NCBI GenBank assembly: GCA_902791985.1
Contig: CADAYD010000014.1
Location: forward strand, 37,460 to 101,459
Length of the DNA stretch: 64,000 nt
Reading direction: 5' to 3'
Source of the DNA: an uncultured bacterium
GTDB lineage: Bacteria > Cyanobacteriota > Vampirovibrionia > Gastranaerophilales > Gastranaerophilaceae
In this document: positions 52,007 to 61,030 of the stretch, piece after piece
Layout of the letters: every line of letters begins with the position of its first letter
Numbering within the stretch: position 1 is the first letter of the stretch
Notes under the pieces: model-generated
Databases searched by the model: none
What the model saw: the letters and a program-made list of their open reading frames with translations, nothing else
Told to the model about the DNA's origin: nothing
Made by a program: the position numbers and the translations under genes

Positions 52007-53329
52007 TCATTTTAATTTCATCTTATTTAATTTCAAAAGAGCAGTATATGTAGGCAATATTGTCAGATTTTCTTCCATTTTATCAGAACCTGAAGCAATT
52101 TCAACTGCTGTTTTTAAATCTTCTTGTATGATAATTTTTTCCGTTGGGATTCCTGCGTATTTAAGCCGAACTGACATGTCTTTAGCTCTGATACCGGATA
52201 CAATAATTGGTTTTTGAACATTTTGCAGCCGTTCAAAATCCGCATCCCAAAGCCACGAAACATCGCGCCCATCTGCGTAATTATCATTTATTGCAATTAA
52301 AATCTGCGAATTTAAATCAACCGTTTTTAAAACTTCACTTGCTCCTGTAGGATTTTTAATCAGCTGAATTAAAGCATTATGACCGTTTATAATTCTTTTT
52401 TCCGCTCTGCCGAAAATTGATTTGTAGGATAAAAGGGAATTTTTTATAATTTCATCTTTTGTTCCTAAAAACATGGCGACAGATATTGCTCCGAGAGCAT
52501 TATAGGCATTGTATAACCCTATTAAATTTATACGAAATTCATAAGTTTTCCTGTCAAAATTTATTGTCAATTCAGAGTAATCGTCAAAAATTTTAACTCG
52601 GCCTTTAAAAGTAAGTTCAGGACGTTTATAACTGCATTTTTCACAGTAATAATGTCCTTGCTGTGCAAAAAATTGTTTTGAGTATTTAAGTTCTTCTCCG
52701 CAAATACATTTGAATACTTCACTCGGAGCGGTTGAAGATGATTTGTGTTTGTCTGAGCAGAATTCAACATCCTCAAATCCGTAATAAAAAACATCTTTAT
52801 CTTTTCCTAAATTTGCTACAAGTGGGTCATCTGCGTTTAAAAATAAAAACGGATTTGCTTTATCTATAGCATTCTTTATAAATCCGGCAGTTGTTTCAAG
52901 TTCTCCGTATCTGTCAAGTTGGTCTCGAAAAAGGTTTGTAACCAGCAAAAAATCAGCAGGTGCAAAATCATAAAGTTTTGTCAGATACGCTTCGTCAGAC
53001 TCCAAAACAGCATAATCAAACTTTTTGCAAGGCAGGTTAAGTGCAAAAACATTGGCAATTCCTGTTAGCATATTAGCCCCTTTGACATTGTGAATAATTC
53101 TGTTTTCTTCTTGTAGAATATGAGCTAAAATACCTGAGGTTGTGCTTTTGCCATTTGTCCCAGTGATTGTAATTTCGTGAGTAATATAATTTTTACAGTA
53201 TTTTAAAAATTTGGGGCATATTTTGAGAGCCAACATTCCTGCGAACGATGTCCCGCCTGAATGTTTTAGGATTTTTATTGCTAAATATGCAAGTTTTGAA
53301 ACTATCAGTGCCAGATAAAATCTTAACAT
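52007..53329 (-). CDS. murT: MurT-like Mur ligase family protein
   Basis: MurT with GatD amidates lipid II D-Glu to D-isoGln. The 440 residues have the Mur ATP site ITGTNGKSTTSG, a four-Cys zinc ribbon inserted in the central domain (CICGEEL and YYCEKC), and the C-terminal DUF1727 region IKNPTGASEVLKTV with NDNYADGRDVSWLWD. GatD, normally the adjacent gene, is not beside it. MurT/GatD is best known from Gram-positive bacteria. An N-terminal hydrophobic stretch (FYLALIVSKLAYLAIKIL) may associate it with the membrane. Confidence 0.9.
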   Translation of the reverse strand: MLRFYLALIVSKLAYLAIKILKHSGGTSFAGMLALKICPKFLKYCKNYITHEITITGTNGKSTTSGILAHILQEENRIIHNVKGANMLTGIANVFALNLPCKKFDYAVLESDEAYLTKLYDFAPADFLLVTNLFRDQLDRYGELETTAGFIKNAIDKANPFLFLNADDPLVANLGKDKDVFYYGFEDVEFCSDKHKSSSTAPSEVFKCICGEELKYSKQFFAQQGHYYCEKCSYKRPELTFKGRVKIFDDYSELTINFDRKTYEFRINLIGLYNAYNALGAISVAMFLGTKDEIIKNSLLSYKSIFGRAEKRIINGHNALIQLIKNPTGASEVLKTVDLNSQILIAINDNYADGRDVSWLWDADFERLQNVQKPIIVSGIRAKDMSVRLKYAGIPTEKIIIQEDLKTAVEIASGSDKMEENLTILPTYTALLKLNKMKLK

Positions 53330-53412
53330 ACCCTTAAATACTCCTTTAAATGGATTGCAAATATCCGAACAAGTATTATACTAAAACTAAGTATAATACA
53401 AAAAGGGAAATA

Positions 53413-53784
53413 ATGCTGACATTTTTTATTACAATAGTTCTTATTGCGGAAATAATTATAACGTTTCAGATTGTTACGTTTATTCTTAAAATTGATAAAA
53501 AAGTCTGTGCACTTAATGAACAAATAAGTGCACTTACTCCTTCAATTGAGCGCGGTTTTTGCTCTATAAGAATTTTGCTTAATAAAATTCTATTGGGATT
53601 GAACAAATTTGAGCAAAAACTCAAATCAAAGAAGGAAGAATTCAAGTTTAATATTTTAAAAGGTATTTTAACTACAGCATTGTTTCTAATTTTAAATACA
53701 AACGGGCGAAAAATTATTTCAACGGTTGAACTGGCATTTTCACTCAAAGATATTTTGACTAAGTGGGCTAAAAGACTTGCCTAG
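53413..53784 (+). CDS. small membrane protein of the YtxH/DUF948 cluster
   Basis: 123 residues from ATG 53413, which follows AAAGGGAAATA; an ATG at 53350 is in frame but would add 21 hydrophilic residues before the membrane helix. The N-terminal helix LTFFITIVLIAEIIITFQIV is followed by a helical region and a second weak hydrophobic patch (ILTTALFLILN). The product resembles DUF948-like anchors in layout but I cannot assign a family. It heads four small membrane-protein genes on the same strand. Confidence 0.65.
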   Translation: MLTFFITIVLIAEIIITFQIVTFILKIDKKVCALNEQISALTPSIERGFCSIRILLNKILLGLNKFEQKLKSKKEEFKFNILKGILTTALFLILNTNGRKIISTVELAFSLKDILTKWAKRLA

Positions 53785-53868
53785 CAACGATTTTGCAAAA
53801 AACTCTTGAAAAAGCGCAAAAAACATGATATCATTATTGCGTTATATTAAGTTACGAGGTTTACAGCT

Positions 53869-54195
53869 ATGTGCAGAAAAAATGATGCTTTTGTATTCTC
53901 AATGGGTATAATAGCAGGAGTCATCGGCGGAATCATCGGCGGTGTCCTTTTTGCCCCAAAATCAGGAGAAGAATCAAGAAAAGAATTAAAAGAAACTGCG
54001 TGCGAATTTTATGAAAAGCACGCTCCGCAAATTATTGATGCCAAAAAACAAGCGCTTGAATCTGTCGATTTGATGAAATACAAACTTGAAAGACAGTTCA
54101 AAAAAATCAATAATGCAATCAAATCAAAAAAAATGCTTAAAGCAAAAGAACTGGAAGATATTGAAAATTCTTCAGACAACGAATTTGATTACTAA
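53869..54195 (+). CDS. YtxH-domain protein
   Basis: 108 residues. The glycine-rich transmembrane segment MGIIAGVIGGIIGGVLFAPKSGEESRKEL is the YtxH hallmark; a charged helix follows. YtxH proteins are often linked to general stress responses in Firmicutes, function unknown. The next gene starts 14 bases downstream. Confidence 0.85.
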   Translation: MCRKNDAFVFSMGIIAGVIGGIIGGVLFAPKSGEESRKELKETACEFYEKHAPQIIDAKKQALESVDLMKYKLERQFKKINNAIKSKKMLKAKELEDIENSSDNEFDY

Positions 54196-54209
54196 GAAAG
54201 GATTTTAAT

Positions 54210-54566
54210 ATGAGTATAGAAATATCCGAAGCAGTTCTTAATTACAGTCTTGTATCACTTGCGGTTATGGGCGTAATTACTTTGGGCTTTTTGGCAAAAT
54301 TATTTTATGACTGTTCAAAACTTGCCCAGAACGCAAACAAAACAACAGAAATTGTTAATTCTGAATTAAAGCCGACACTTGATGAACTTAACACAGCATT
54401 AAAATCATTCAATAATATTGTCAAGAATACGGGTGATGGTGTTGATAGTGTCAAACTCGGTTTAACTAATATCGTTGCCAAAACAAAATTGTTTTCCGGT
54501 AATCTTATGAGCGGTTTTCTCAAAGGTTTTTTGGCGGTTTACGGACTTTTTGGCAAGAAAAAATAA
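54210..54566 (+). CDS. DUF948-like membrane protein
   Basis: 118 residues: an N-terminal transmembrane helix (NYSLVSLAVMGVITLGFLAKLF), a long helix with KLAQNANKTTEIVNSELKPTLDELNTALKSFNNIVKNT-type heptads and a Gly/Lys-rich C-terminus. This layout matches DUF948 proteins, which often neighbour YtxH genes, as here on both sides. GAAAGGATTTTAAT precedes the ATG. Confidence 0.75.
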   Translation: MSIEISEAVLNYSLVSLAVMGVITLGFLAKLFYDCSKLAQNANKTTEIVNSELKPTLDELNTALKSFNNIVKNTGDGVDSVKLGLTNIVAKTKLFSGNLMSGFLKGFLAVYGLFGKKK

Positions 54567-54640
54567 GTAATTTGTCTAATAAAAAAAAGAAAGCAACAGA
54601 TTAGAATTATATAAGTGTAACAGTAAAGGAGAATTAAACT

Positions 54641-54919
54641 ATGTCAGCAGGAAAATTTATAGCAGGTTTTATAGTAGGTGGCGCAATCGGTGCCGTAGCA
54701 GGTATTTTGCTTGCACCTAAATCAGGTGAAGAAACCAGAAGCGATATTGCTAACGGTGCAAAAGAGATGCTAAAAAAAGCAGATGAAACAGCAAAACAAA
54801 TTCAATCAAAAACCGATGATGCAATCGGAGAATTGCAAAAAAAAGGTGAAGAAATTAAAGAAAAATTACAGGATTTAATTAACAAACAAAAAGATGATAA
54901 AGCACAAAATCCTGCATAA
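54641..54919 (+). CDS. YtxH-domain protein
   Basis: 92 residues: FIAGFIVGGAIGAVAGILLAPKSGEETRSDI is the glycine-rich membrane segment with the APKSGEE signature shared with the gene at 53869, then a Lys/Glu-rich amphipathic helix. AAAGGAGAATTAAACT precedes the ATG. It ends the cluster at a strong terminator. Confidence 0.88.
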   Translation: MSAGKFIAGFIVGGAIGAVAGILLAPKSGEETRSDIANGAKEMLKKADETAKQIQSKTDDAIGELQKKGEEIKEKLQDLINKQKDDKAQNPA

Positions 54920-54937
54920 GAGGTTTATAAGAATTTC

Positions 54938-54969
54938 TACCCTCTCCTATAAGGAGAGGGTAGTTTTTT
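54938..54969. terminator. terminator after the YtxH cluster
   Basis: CTACCCTCTCCT and AGGAGAGGGTAG form a 12-base-pair stem followed by TTTTTT. The stem sequence resembles the CCCTCTCC repeats at 56412 and 61297. Confidence 0.88.
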
Positions 54970-55009
54970 ATGCAAAGAATGAGTAAATTGGGGTTTCTTG
55001 AAGCTCAAC

Positions 55010-56344
55010 TTACAGATTGTTTATTTTTTTCAAAATATAATCATAAGTTTCATGTTGATTTTTTGTCCAACTGTTATGGAACATATGTCTTACAAGAGTT
55101 GATTTGTCTAACGACATAACAGACGAAGAATTTGATACGCATCTTGGGGCTAATTCCTGACTTAGATTAAATCCCCATTTTGGCATACCAATAAATCGCA
55201 TTAAATATTTATACCATTCATTATATAACTTACCGTTACCCTCTGCCGTAACAGCAATTGCTTCTGCAAAATTTGTATATGCATATGGGATATGGTCTTT
55301 ATCTATCCCTCCTTTAGATAATTGTTTTCTAAATATATCAAATTTCTTACATAATTTTATCAAAGGATTCCTTACATAAAAATCTACTGCATTGTCCATG
55401 TGATGATTCCCATGCATAATTTCGTGCCGAAGCGCATAGTTTATATTATCAACGCCTGCAATAGCGATATCTCCTCCGGCAAAAGGATGACATACACCAG
55501 CCCATATATCGTCCGCAAATTGTATATTAGCAAATTTATTAACATCAATTAAGTGGGGAAGTTTTGCTTTCCCTTTACTTGTCTTGGCATATTCTGCAAT
55601 TTCTCTATATATGTATTCTGCCTGATATTTATTCGGGTTATCCATCAAAAATACTTTTACATTGAATTTTTCTTGAAGTTCTGCTAATATTTTTGAAGTT
55701 TCACCATCTAATTGCGATAAATAATATTTTTTATACAATTTATTACATAATTCAGGTTCTTTTAAATTATAGCCTTTTATATATCTCTGCAAACTGTTGA
55801 ATTTAATATTGTTTTCGTAGGCTTCAGGATACAAACATTTGTTTATGTATCCCATATCACTTTTTACCATAATAGCAGCACTGTGATCGCCTGCTCTATA
55901 AAGCCCCGTAATTTCCGGTTCAATATTTGAAAGGAGTCTTGCCCTTTCTAAAATTTCAAAACTTCCTATAGCGAGTGTTCCATCTTTAGAAAATTTTATT
56001 TTTTTTAGTTCCTTTGCAACACATTCCTGCATCTCAAGAGATAATTTTTCATAAAATTCTGCAGTTTTTCCTGCTAAGCGCGGGATTTCAGATTCTGCAT
56101 ACCGTGATGTTAAACCTAAATCATTAATTCGTCCCAAAATAGAACGAACTTCAGGATTTTGAATTTTATCAATTCTATACTGACGAACTTTAAAAAATTT
56201 TTGAGCAAGTTCAGGCGTAATTGTGCTATTTTCTTTTGCAGCAAAAAGTAAACCCTCAAGTTCTTTTTTTGCAGATTTGCAAGATTTTGTACTTGAGATG
56301 ACTCTATTAAAAATAGATTTTACTGCATTAAATTTTATAAGCAT
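55010..56344 (-). CDS. putative zinc metallopeptidase (HExxH...E), 444 residues
   Basis: No overall family recognised. Residues 307-311 form HEIMH in NYALRHEIMHGNHHMD, and a Glu in NFAEAIAVTAEG (about 361) is 50 residues downstream, the pattern of gluzincin-type sites such as the anthrax lethal-factor-like domain. The first 220 residues are helical without signal peptide. AGGGGATATT precedes the ATG. Intracellular protease or toxin-like effector are both possible; neither is shown by the sequence. It lies between repeat clusters. Confidence 0.6.
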   Translation of the reverse strand: MLIKFNAVKSIFNRVISSTKSCKSAKKELEGLLFAAKENSTITPELAQKFFKVRQYRIDKIQNPEVRSILGRINDLGLTSRYAESEIPRLAGKTAEFYEKLSLEMQECVAKELKKIKFSKDGTLAIGSFEILERARLLSNIEPEITGLYRAGDHSAAIMVKSDMGYINKCLYPEAYENNIKFNSLQRYIKGYNLKEPELCNKLYKKYYLSQLDGETSKILAELQEKFNVKVFLMDNPNKYQAEYIYREIAEYAKTSKGKAKLPHLIDVNKFANIQFADDIWAGVCHPFAGGDIAIAGVDNINYALRHEIMHGNHHMDNAVDFYVRNPLIKLCKKFDIFRKQLSKGGIDKDHIPYAYTNFAEAIAVTAEGNGKLYNEWYKYLMRFIGMPKWGFNLSQELAPRCVSNSSSVMSLDKSTLVRHMFHNSWTKNQHETYDYILKKINNL

Positions 56345-56411
56345 AATATCCCCTATAAATTTATAAAGTATTTTTATTACGAAAAATTGCCATGTTGTTA
56401 CAAAACTTTAA

Positions 56412-56480
56412 AGCCCTCTCCAAAGGGGAGAGGGTAGAATTTCAAAACGAGATACGAGTTTTAGAAATTCGGGTGAGGGG
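56412..56480. repeat. CCCTCTCC-type repeat unit
   Basis: CCCTCTCC-AAA-GGGGAGAGGG palindrome followed by TAGAATTTC, and then AAATTCGGGTGAGGGGTT. The same order of words recurs in diverged form at 61297-61384. It separates the HExxH gene from the DUF559 gene. Confidence 0.65.
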
Positions 56481-56837
56481 TTAAACTCTATTATTTTTCA
56501 ATTCTTTTAATATTACCTCACAAACCCCGTCAATGTTTTTATCTATATCATTATTCCAAAACCGCAAGACTTTAAAACCTTTTGTTTTAAAAAATTCGGA
56601 ACGCATCTTGTCATATTCAATATTCTTCGCTTCATTATGCTGTCCGCCGTCAAGTTCAATAATTATTTTTCTACCTTCACAAACAAAATCTGCAACATAG
56701 TTTCCTATTGGAACTTGCCTTCTGAATTTATAGTTATAAAACAAATTATTTCGTAAAACAGACCATAATTTTCGTTCTTGGGTTGTCATATTTTTGCGTA
56801 ATTCTTTTGCCTGATTAATTGTTGAATTCTTATACAT
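56481..56837 (-). CDS. DUF559 endonuclease-like protein
   Basis: 118 residues of the DUF559 family, related to very-short-patch repair endonucleases. Visible: AKELRKNMTTQERKLWSVLRNNL, KFRRQVPIGNYVADFVCEGRKIIIELDGGQH (the acidic D...E.D-like site) and LRFWNNDI near the end. Members are often found singly and are spread horizontally. It is flanked on both sides by repeat sequence, which fits a mobile history. Confidence 0.88.
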   Translation of the reverse strand: MYKNSTINQAKELRKNMTTQERKLWSVLRNNLFYNYKFRRQVPIGNYVADFVCEGRKIIIELDGGQHNEAKNIEYDKMRSEFFKTKGFKVLRFWNNDIDKNIDGVCEVILKELKNNRV

Positions 56838-57094
56838 AAGAACATTATAACATGATTCAACCCCTCACCCTACCCCTCTCCCCTCAGGCGAGGGAACTAT
56901 TTCATTACATGATTCAACCCCTCACCCTACCCCTCAGCCATACGGCATACAGGCTCAGGGCTTATACTTTGCGGTTTCCTCTCGCAAAAACATTCACCGG
57001 ATGTTTTTGCTCGGCAGAGTGCTTTGTATCCCCTCTGGCGAGGGAACTTTTTTTATTATTGTGTTATAATCCTTTTGTGAAATAATGTAGAAAA
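56838..57094. repeat. repeat-rich intergenic region before the PepT-like gene
   Basis: A 28-base direct repeat beginning CATGATTCAACCCCTCACCC occurs at 56851-56878 and 56908-56935. Fragments of CCCCTC.GGCGAGGGAAC follow each and again near 57030-57048. TATAAT at 57065-57070 is a probable promoter -10. No protein-coding gene is supported: the open frame here translates only repeats. Confidence 0.7.
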
Positions 57095-57119
57095 GTAGGT
57101 CGGCATTACTATGCCGACA
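57095..57119 (+). repeat. GTAGGTCGG-type hairpin upstream of the PepT-like gene
   Basis: GTAGGTCGGCATTACTATGCCGACA pairs GTCGGCAT with ATGCCGAC perfectly over 8 bases. It ends 24 bases before the start codon and lies downstream of the TATAAT at 57065, so it would be in the 5' UTR. Confidence 0.75.
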
Positions 57120-57142
57120 CATATTATTTACGGAGAGCAATT

Positions 57143-58309
57143 ATGAATATTGAAGAATTGAGAAAAGAAAATGAATTGGTTGACCTTTTTTGTTCGCTGG
57201 CGGAAATTCCGTCACCGTCAAGAAAGGAAGAAAAGGTTATAGATTGGATTTGTAACTATTGCAAAGAAAACAATCTGAACTGCGAACAGGACGATTACAA
57301 AAACATTTATATAACAATTCCCGCAACAGACAGCACAAAAGAGCCGATTTTACTGTCATCACACCTTGATGTTATCGGGGACGATTCACCTGTCATTCCC
57401 TATTTAGACGGCGATTTGATTAAGGCAAAAGGCAGAACTTTAGGGGCTGACGATAAAGCAGGTGTTGCCAATGCGCTATACTTTGCAAAATATTTAAATA
57501 AACGCACAGACTTAATGCATGGCGGACTTGAAATCCATTTCACTCGTGATGAAGAAGATTCAATGAGCGGAATTAAAAACACAGATTTTAACAAAATCAA
57601 TTCAAAATATGTTCTTGTGTTAGACAGTGACGCTCTAGGACAATGTCTTGTAGCAGGTGCAAGTTATGTGATGATAGATTTGAAAGTTAATGCCCCGAAA
57701 GGCGGACATTCAGGTAACGACATTGGCGACCCGACAAGAGCAAACGCCGCAAAACTTATTGCGGATTTGGTGTCAAAACTTCCGCAGGGTGTGTATTACA
57801 GCGAAAACGGTCAGGTTATAACCTCCTGCAATATCGGGGGGATTGAATCGGGTGATGTTACGGTTACAAATGTCATAAATACTGATGCTCATGCGACTTA
57901 TTCACTGCGCAGTTCCGATAAGAAAAAAGAAGACGAACTTATCGCCAAAATGCAGGGTATTGTTGACGAATTTAATAAAGAGCATGAAGGTATTGCGCAT
58001 GCTGATATTACTTTCACTGTCAAAATGCCTATGTTTGAAAAAAATGACGATGAATACATGCCAATTCTTTTTGAAACGGTAGCAAGAAAAATCGGGGTGG
58101 AGCCTGAGATTTCATCGTTCCATGCGGGTGCGGAAACTCATATTTATGCAAATAAAACAAACGCTAAAGGTGAGAGATTTTCGCCGTATCTTTTGGGGCT
58201 TGCGACGGTTTGCAACATGCACTCAGCAAGAGAGTACGTCGATTACAAAACAATGCTTAAAGGTCAGGAACTTTTACGGTCACTTTTTGAGGCGCACAAT
58301 CGCAACTAA
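57143..58309 (+). CDS. M20-family peptidase (PepT-like)
   Basis: Di-zinc aminopeptidase family, 388 residues. Metal and catalytic residues are visible in LLSSHLDVIGDD, LGADDKAGVAN, FTRDEEDSMSG, VLDSDALGQ and the final His in CNMHSAREYVD. A dimerisation domain is inserted after residue 180. PepT removes N-terminal residues from tripeptides; exact substrate unknown. CGGAGAGCAATT precedes the ATG; a UTR hairpin precedes that. Confidence 0.88.
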   Translation: MNIEELRKENELVDLFCSLAEIPSPSRKEEKVIDWICNYCKENNLNCEQDDYKNIYITIPATDSTKEPILLSSHLDVIGDDSPVIPYLDGDLIKAKGRTLGADDKAGVANALYFAKYLNKRTDLMHGGLEIHFTRDEEDSMSGIKNTDFNKINSKYVLVLDSDALGQCLVAGASYVMIDLKVNAPKGGHSGNDIGDPTRANAAKLIADLVSKLPQGVYYSENGQVITSCNIGGIESGDVTVTNVINTDAHATYSLRSSDKKKEDELIAKMQGIVDEFNKEHEGIAHADITFTVKMPMFEKNDDEYMPILFETVARKIGVEPEISSFHAGAETHIYANKTNAKGERFSPYLLGLATVCNMHSAREYVDYKTMLKGQELLRSLFEAHNRN

Positions 58310-58414
58310 TATCATGTTTTTAAATATTAATGTAAAATCTTGTAAACTTTGCGCAAAAAATTCTTGCTTTTTGTTTTAAAATGAACGAGAATACCAAAAG
58401 ATGGGAAAAACAAG

Positions 58415-60865
58415 ATGTTAGTGGATAGCGTATCGAAATTCCGAATAGCAGACAAGCGAGAAAAGATGGGGTTTCTATCCCCGAAAAACGGAATTCCTGT
58501 CTTTAATGAGAGTTCATGTCCACAAAATAATAATCGAGATATTGAGAGACCTTTAAACAATAATCATCATGATTTAAGTTTTGAAGGTCTTTCTTTTATG
58601 CCAAGATTGTATAAGCCTTTAGAAAAAACATACAGCAAACAAGAATTTTTAGAGTTTACAAGAAAATATTTAGGTGACATGGGAGAAGAACTTTTACAAA
58701 ATGTCACTATTGTTCATCGTAAAAGAACAAACAAATTAATTTCAATGGACGGAGATACTATCACTATCCACAAAAAGACCATCCCGCATTTAGCATGGGA
58801 TGGTATTTTGTATCCGTTCAAAATATTACCTGGTGATATCTTAAATGGTCTTGTTGAATTTGCAGGTAAAATTCCCGGATTAAAGAGTTGGTCAAAAGAA
58901 ACTTTGAAGCGTCCGATGTTTAAGAATATAAGACAGCGTTCAAAAATCGATAAAAAAGTAAATTCTCTTGTTGGTATGATTACGTATAGAGAAAATAAAT
59001 TAAAAGATGCGATAGAAGGTTATAAAAAAGTTCATGGTGTTGAGCCTGATGATGCAGCAATTTCAAAAATCAAACAAGAAATTGAAGAAAATATGCATTC
59101 GCATGTTTTCCAAACAATAACAAAACCTTTTGATTATAAAACAGGCAACTATGATACAAAACACGAAAGAGCATTAAATAGACTTGTTTCAGGTCTTCCG
59201 CCTGCTGTTTTTCTTGCAAATGATGCTTATAACCTTTCAAGAATGATGGATGATGACCCTAAAGCCGCTGAAAAAGAACGTAAAACAAGGTTTAAGCAAG
59301 AAACCAGCAGGATTTTGACAAGCGGATATTTGACTCTTATTACAATGGGTGCGTTCCAAAAATTTATTAATAAATCTAAATTCGGAATAGTTTTAACAAC
59401 GGGTATAACAGTTCTTATAACAGAAATGTTTTCACGTTTATCTAACGGTAAATTCATTACAAGATTAACTCCTGAACAGGCAAGAAAGATTAACGAAAGA
59501 GAAAATGCTCCCGAAGCTAAAATTAAGCCAAATGCTCAGGTTACATCAACCGGTAATGTTAATAAGAAAGAAGATAAAACAAAAGAACAACAAAAACCGC
59601 TTTTATCCTTCGATACATTGATGAAGGCTTCTGCGGCTGTTCTTGCTATCGGTTATGCGATTAAAGGTTTCAAAAATATTCCTGCAATTAAAAATGCGGC
59701 ATTGAAATATTTTGAAAATATGAATAGTGAAAAATTGGCAAAGCTTGGTGTTAATAAGGAAAAATTATCTTTAGATAATGCGGTTAAAACCTTTGAAGAT
59801 AAGGTTATATACAGACCGTTCACACAGTTCTATAAAAATATTACAAGTACTGCATATCACGTTGCACCTGAAAAATTTAATGCAACAATCAGTGTTTTGA
59901 GAAAGAACGGCTATAAAGAACTTGCAGATCAGTATGAAAAAGTCGGCAAATCGGCAATTAAAGAAGGTACGGATTATCTTGATTTAGGGATAAGAGATAA
60001 GATATTCAAAGTATTTGGCAAAGAAGTTTCGGTCAAACCTTTTGTAAACTTTGTGATTGCACCGTTCAAATTTATGTGGAATACTGTTACGCTGCCATAT
60101 TGGGTGGTGGATGAAAAAATCGGCAATCTATTCAGAAAAGCAAAACCAAAATCTTTGCCAAAAGATATTGATGCTTTAGCAACAAGTTTTGGTAAAATCA
60201 GTAAGAAAGCGGAAGAATTTGCTTCCGGTAAAATGACCTCTGAACAATTTGAAGATTTTATCAAAATTAATATGACAAATGCGTTCAACAGGGATTCAAT
60301 GTCAAATGTTTCAAATGCGGAGCTTTCAAATCTTGCAAAGACTGCTGCAACCGCTGCGACGATATGGTTCCTGATGACGGATAACTATAATATGGTAATG
60401 CTCAAATCAAACGGAAACGATAAAGATGGCGCAAATACCAAGTTTAAAGAAAGATTTGTACAAGAGGGTTCAAGGTTATTCTATCAAACATTATTGATTG
60501 ATTTGTTTAATTCAACCTTCAGAAATTCATACAATGCGTCACTCCTGGGAATGAGCTGGGTGACTTTGGCTGACACTACTTTGGGTGAAATTTTGACAAG
60601 AAGTTCGGTCGGTATCCCTGTAAAGGCTCACACAAGAGATGAACTTATCGCAATTGAAACTAAGCAAAATAACTCAACAGGGTTTAAGAAAAAATATTAT
60701 AATTTTATGCAGAGATTAACAGGAAAACGTTCGATTAAGACCTACGAAGTTGTTCAAAAAGATTCTCAAATTAAGACTGAACAATCCTCTTCTAAACAAA
60801 CTGTCAACACAGATTTTACCTTCCAGAAAAACAACAGTCTTTTGGAAAAAATGATTAAGGGGTAA
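58415..60865 (+). CDS. large multi-helix hypothetical protein, 816 residues
   Basis: No known family. Several hydrophobic segments occur: PPAVFLANDAYNL (about 270), LTLITMGAFQKF with FGIVLTTGITVLITEMF (about 310-345), ASAAVLAIGYAIKGF (about 405), AATAATIWFLMTDNYNMVML (about 655) and YQTLLIDLF/MSWVTLADTTLGEIL (700-735). Between them are charged, helical stretches. The N-terminus has an SFxG-like motif (DLSFEGLSFM, near 55-63). No signal peptide. It could be a membrane-associated structural protein; the family appears lineage-specific. Confidence 0.6.
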   Translation: MLVDSVSKFRIADKREKMGFLSPKNGIPVFNESSCPQNNNRDIERPLNNNHHDLSFEGLSFMPRLYKPLEKTYSKQEFLEFTRKYLGDMGEELLQNVTIVHRKRTNKLISMDGDTITIHKKTIPHLAWDGILYPFKILPGDILNGLVEFAGKIPGLKSWSKETLKRPMFKNIRQRSKIDKKVNSLVGMITYRENKLKDAIEGYKKVHGVEPDDAAISKIKQEIEENMHSHVFQTITKPFDYKTGNYDTKHERALNRLVSGLPPAVFLANDAYNLSRMMDDDPKAAEKERKTRFKQETSRILTSGYLTLITMGAFQKFINKSKFGIVLTTGITVLITEMFSRLSNGKFITRLTPEQARKINERENAPEAKIKPNAQVTSTGNVNKKEDKTKEQQKPLLSFDTLMKASAAVLAIGYAIKGFKNIPAIKNAALKYFENMNSEKLAKLGVNKEKLSLDNAVKTFEDKVIYRPFTQFYKNITSTAYHVAPEKFNATISVLRKNGYKELADQYEKVGKSAIKEGTDYLDLGIRDKIFKVFGKEVSVKPFVNFVIAPFKFMWNTVTLPYWVVDEKIGNLFRKAKPKSLPKDIDALATSFGKISKKAEEFASGKMTSEQFEDFIKINMTNAFNRDSMSNVSNAELSNLAKTAATAATIWFLMTDNYNMVMLKSNGNDKDGANTKFKERFVQEGSRLFYQTLLIDLFNSTFRNSYNASLLGMSWVTLADTTLGEILTRSSVGIPVKAHTRDELIAIETKQNNSTGFKKKYYNFMQRLTGKRSIKTYEVVQKDSQIKTEQSSSKQTVNTDFTFQKNNSLLEKMIKG

Positions 60866-61030
60866 TGAGGGTGTTAGGGCAATAGGACCATTACAGTCAT
60901 TAATTAAATACTAAAATTAATAATTTGAAAATAATTTATCGCTTTGTAGTCCAATCGCCTTTTTCTGTGTTGCCATATTACTTTATTATCGTTATAATAA
61001 TTTCATACTTTTATAAGAAGGAGAAAATTT

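Noticed and set aside
56852..57085. Open frame of 77 codons
   Set aside because: It reads through direct repeats (QPLTLPLS twice) and has no coding features.
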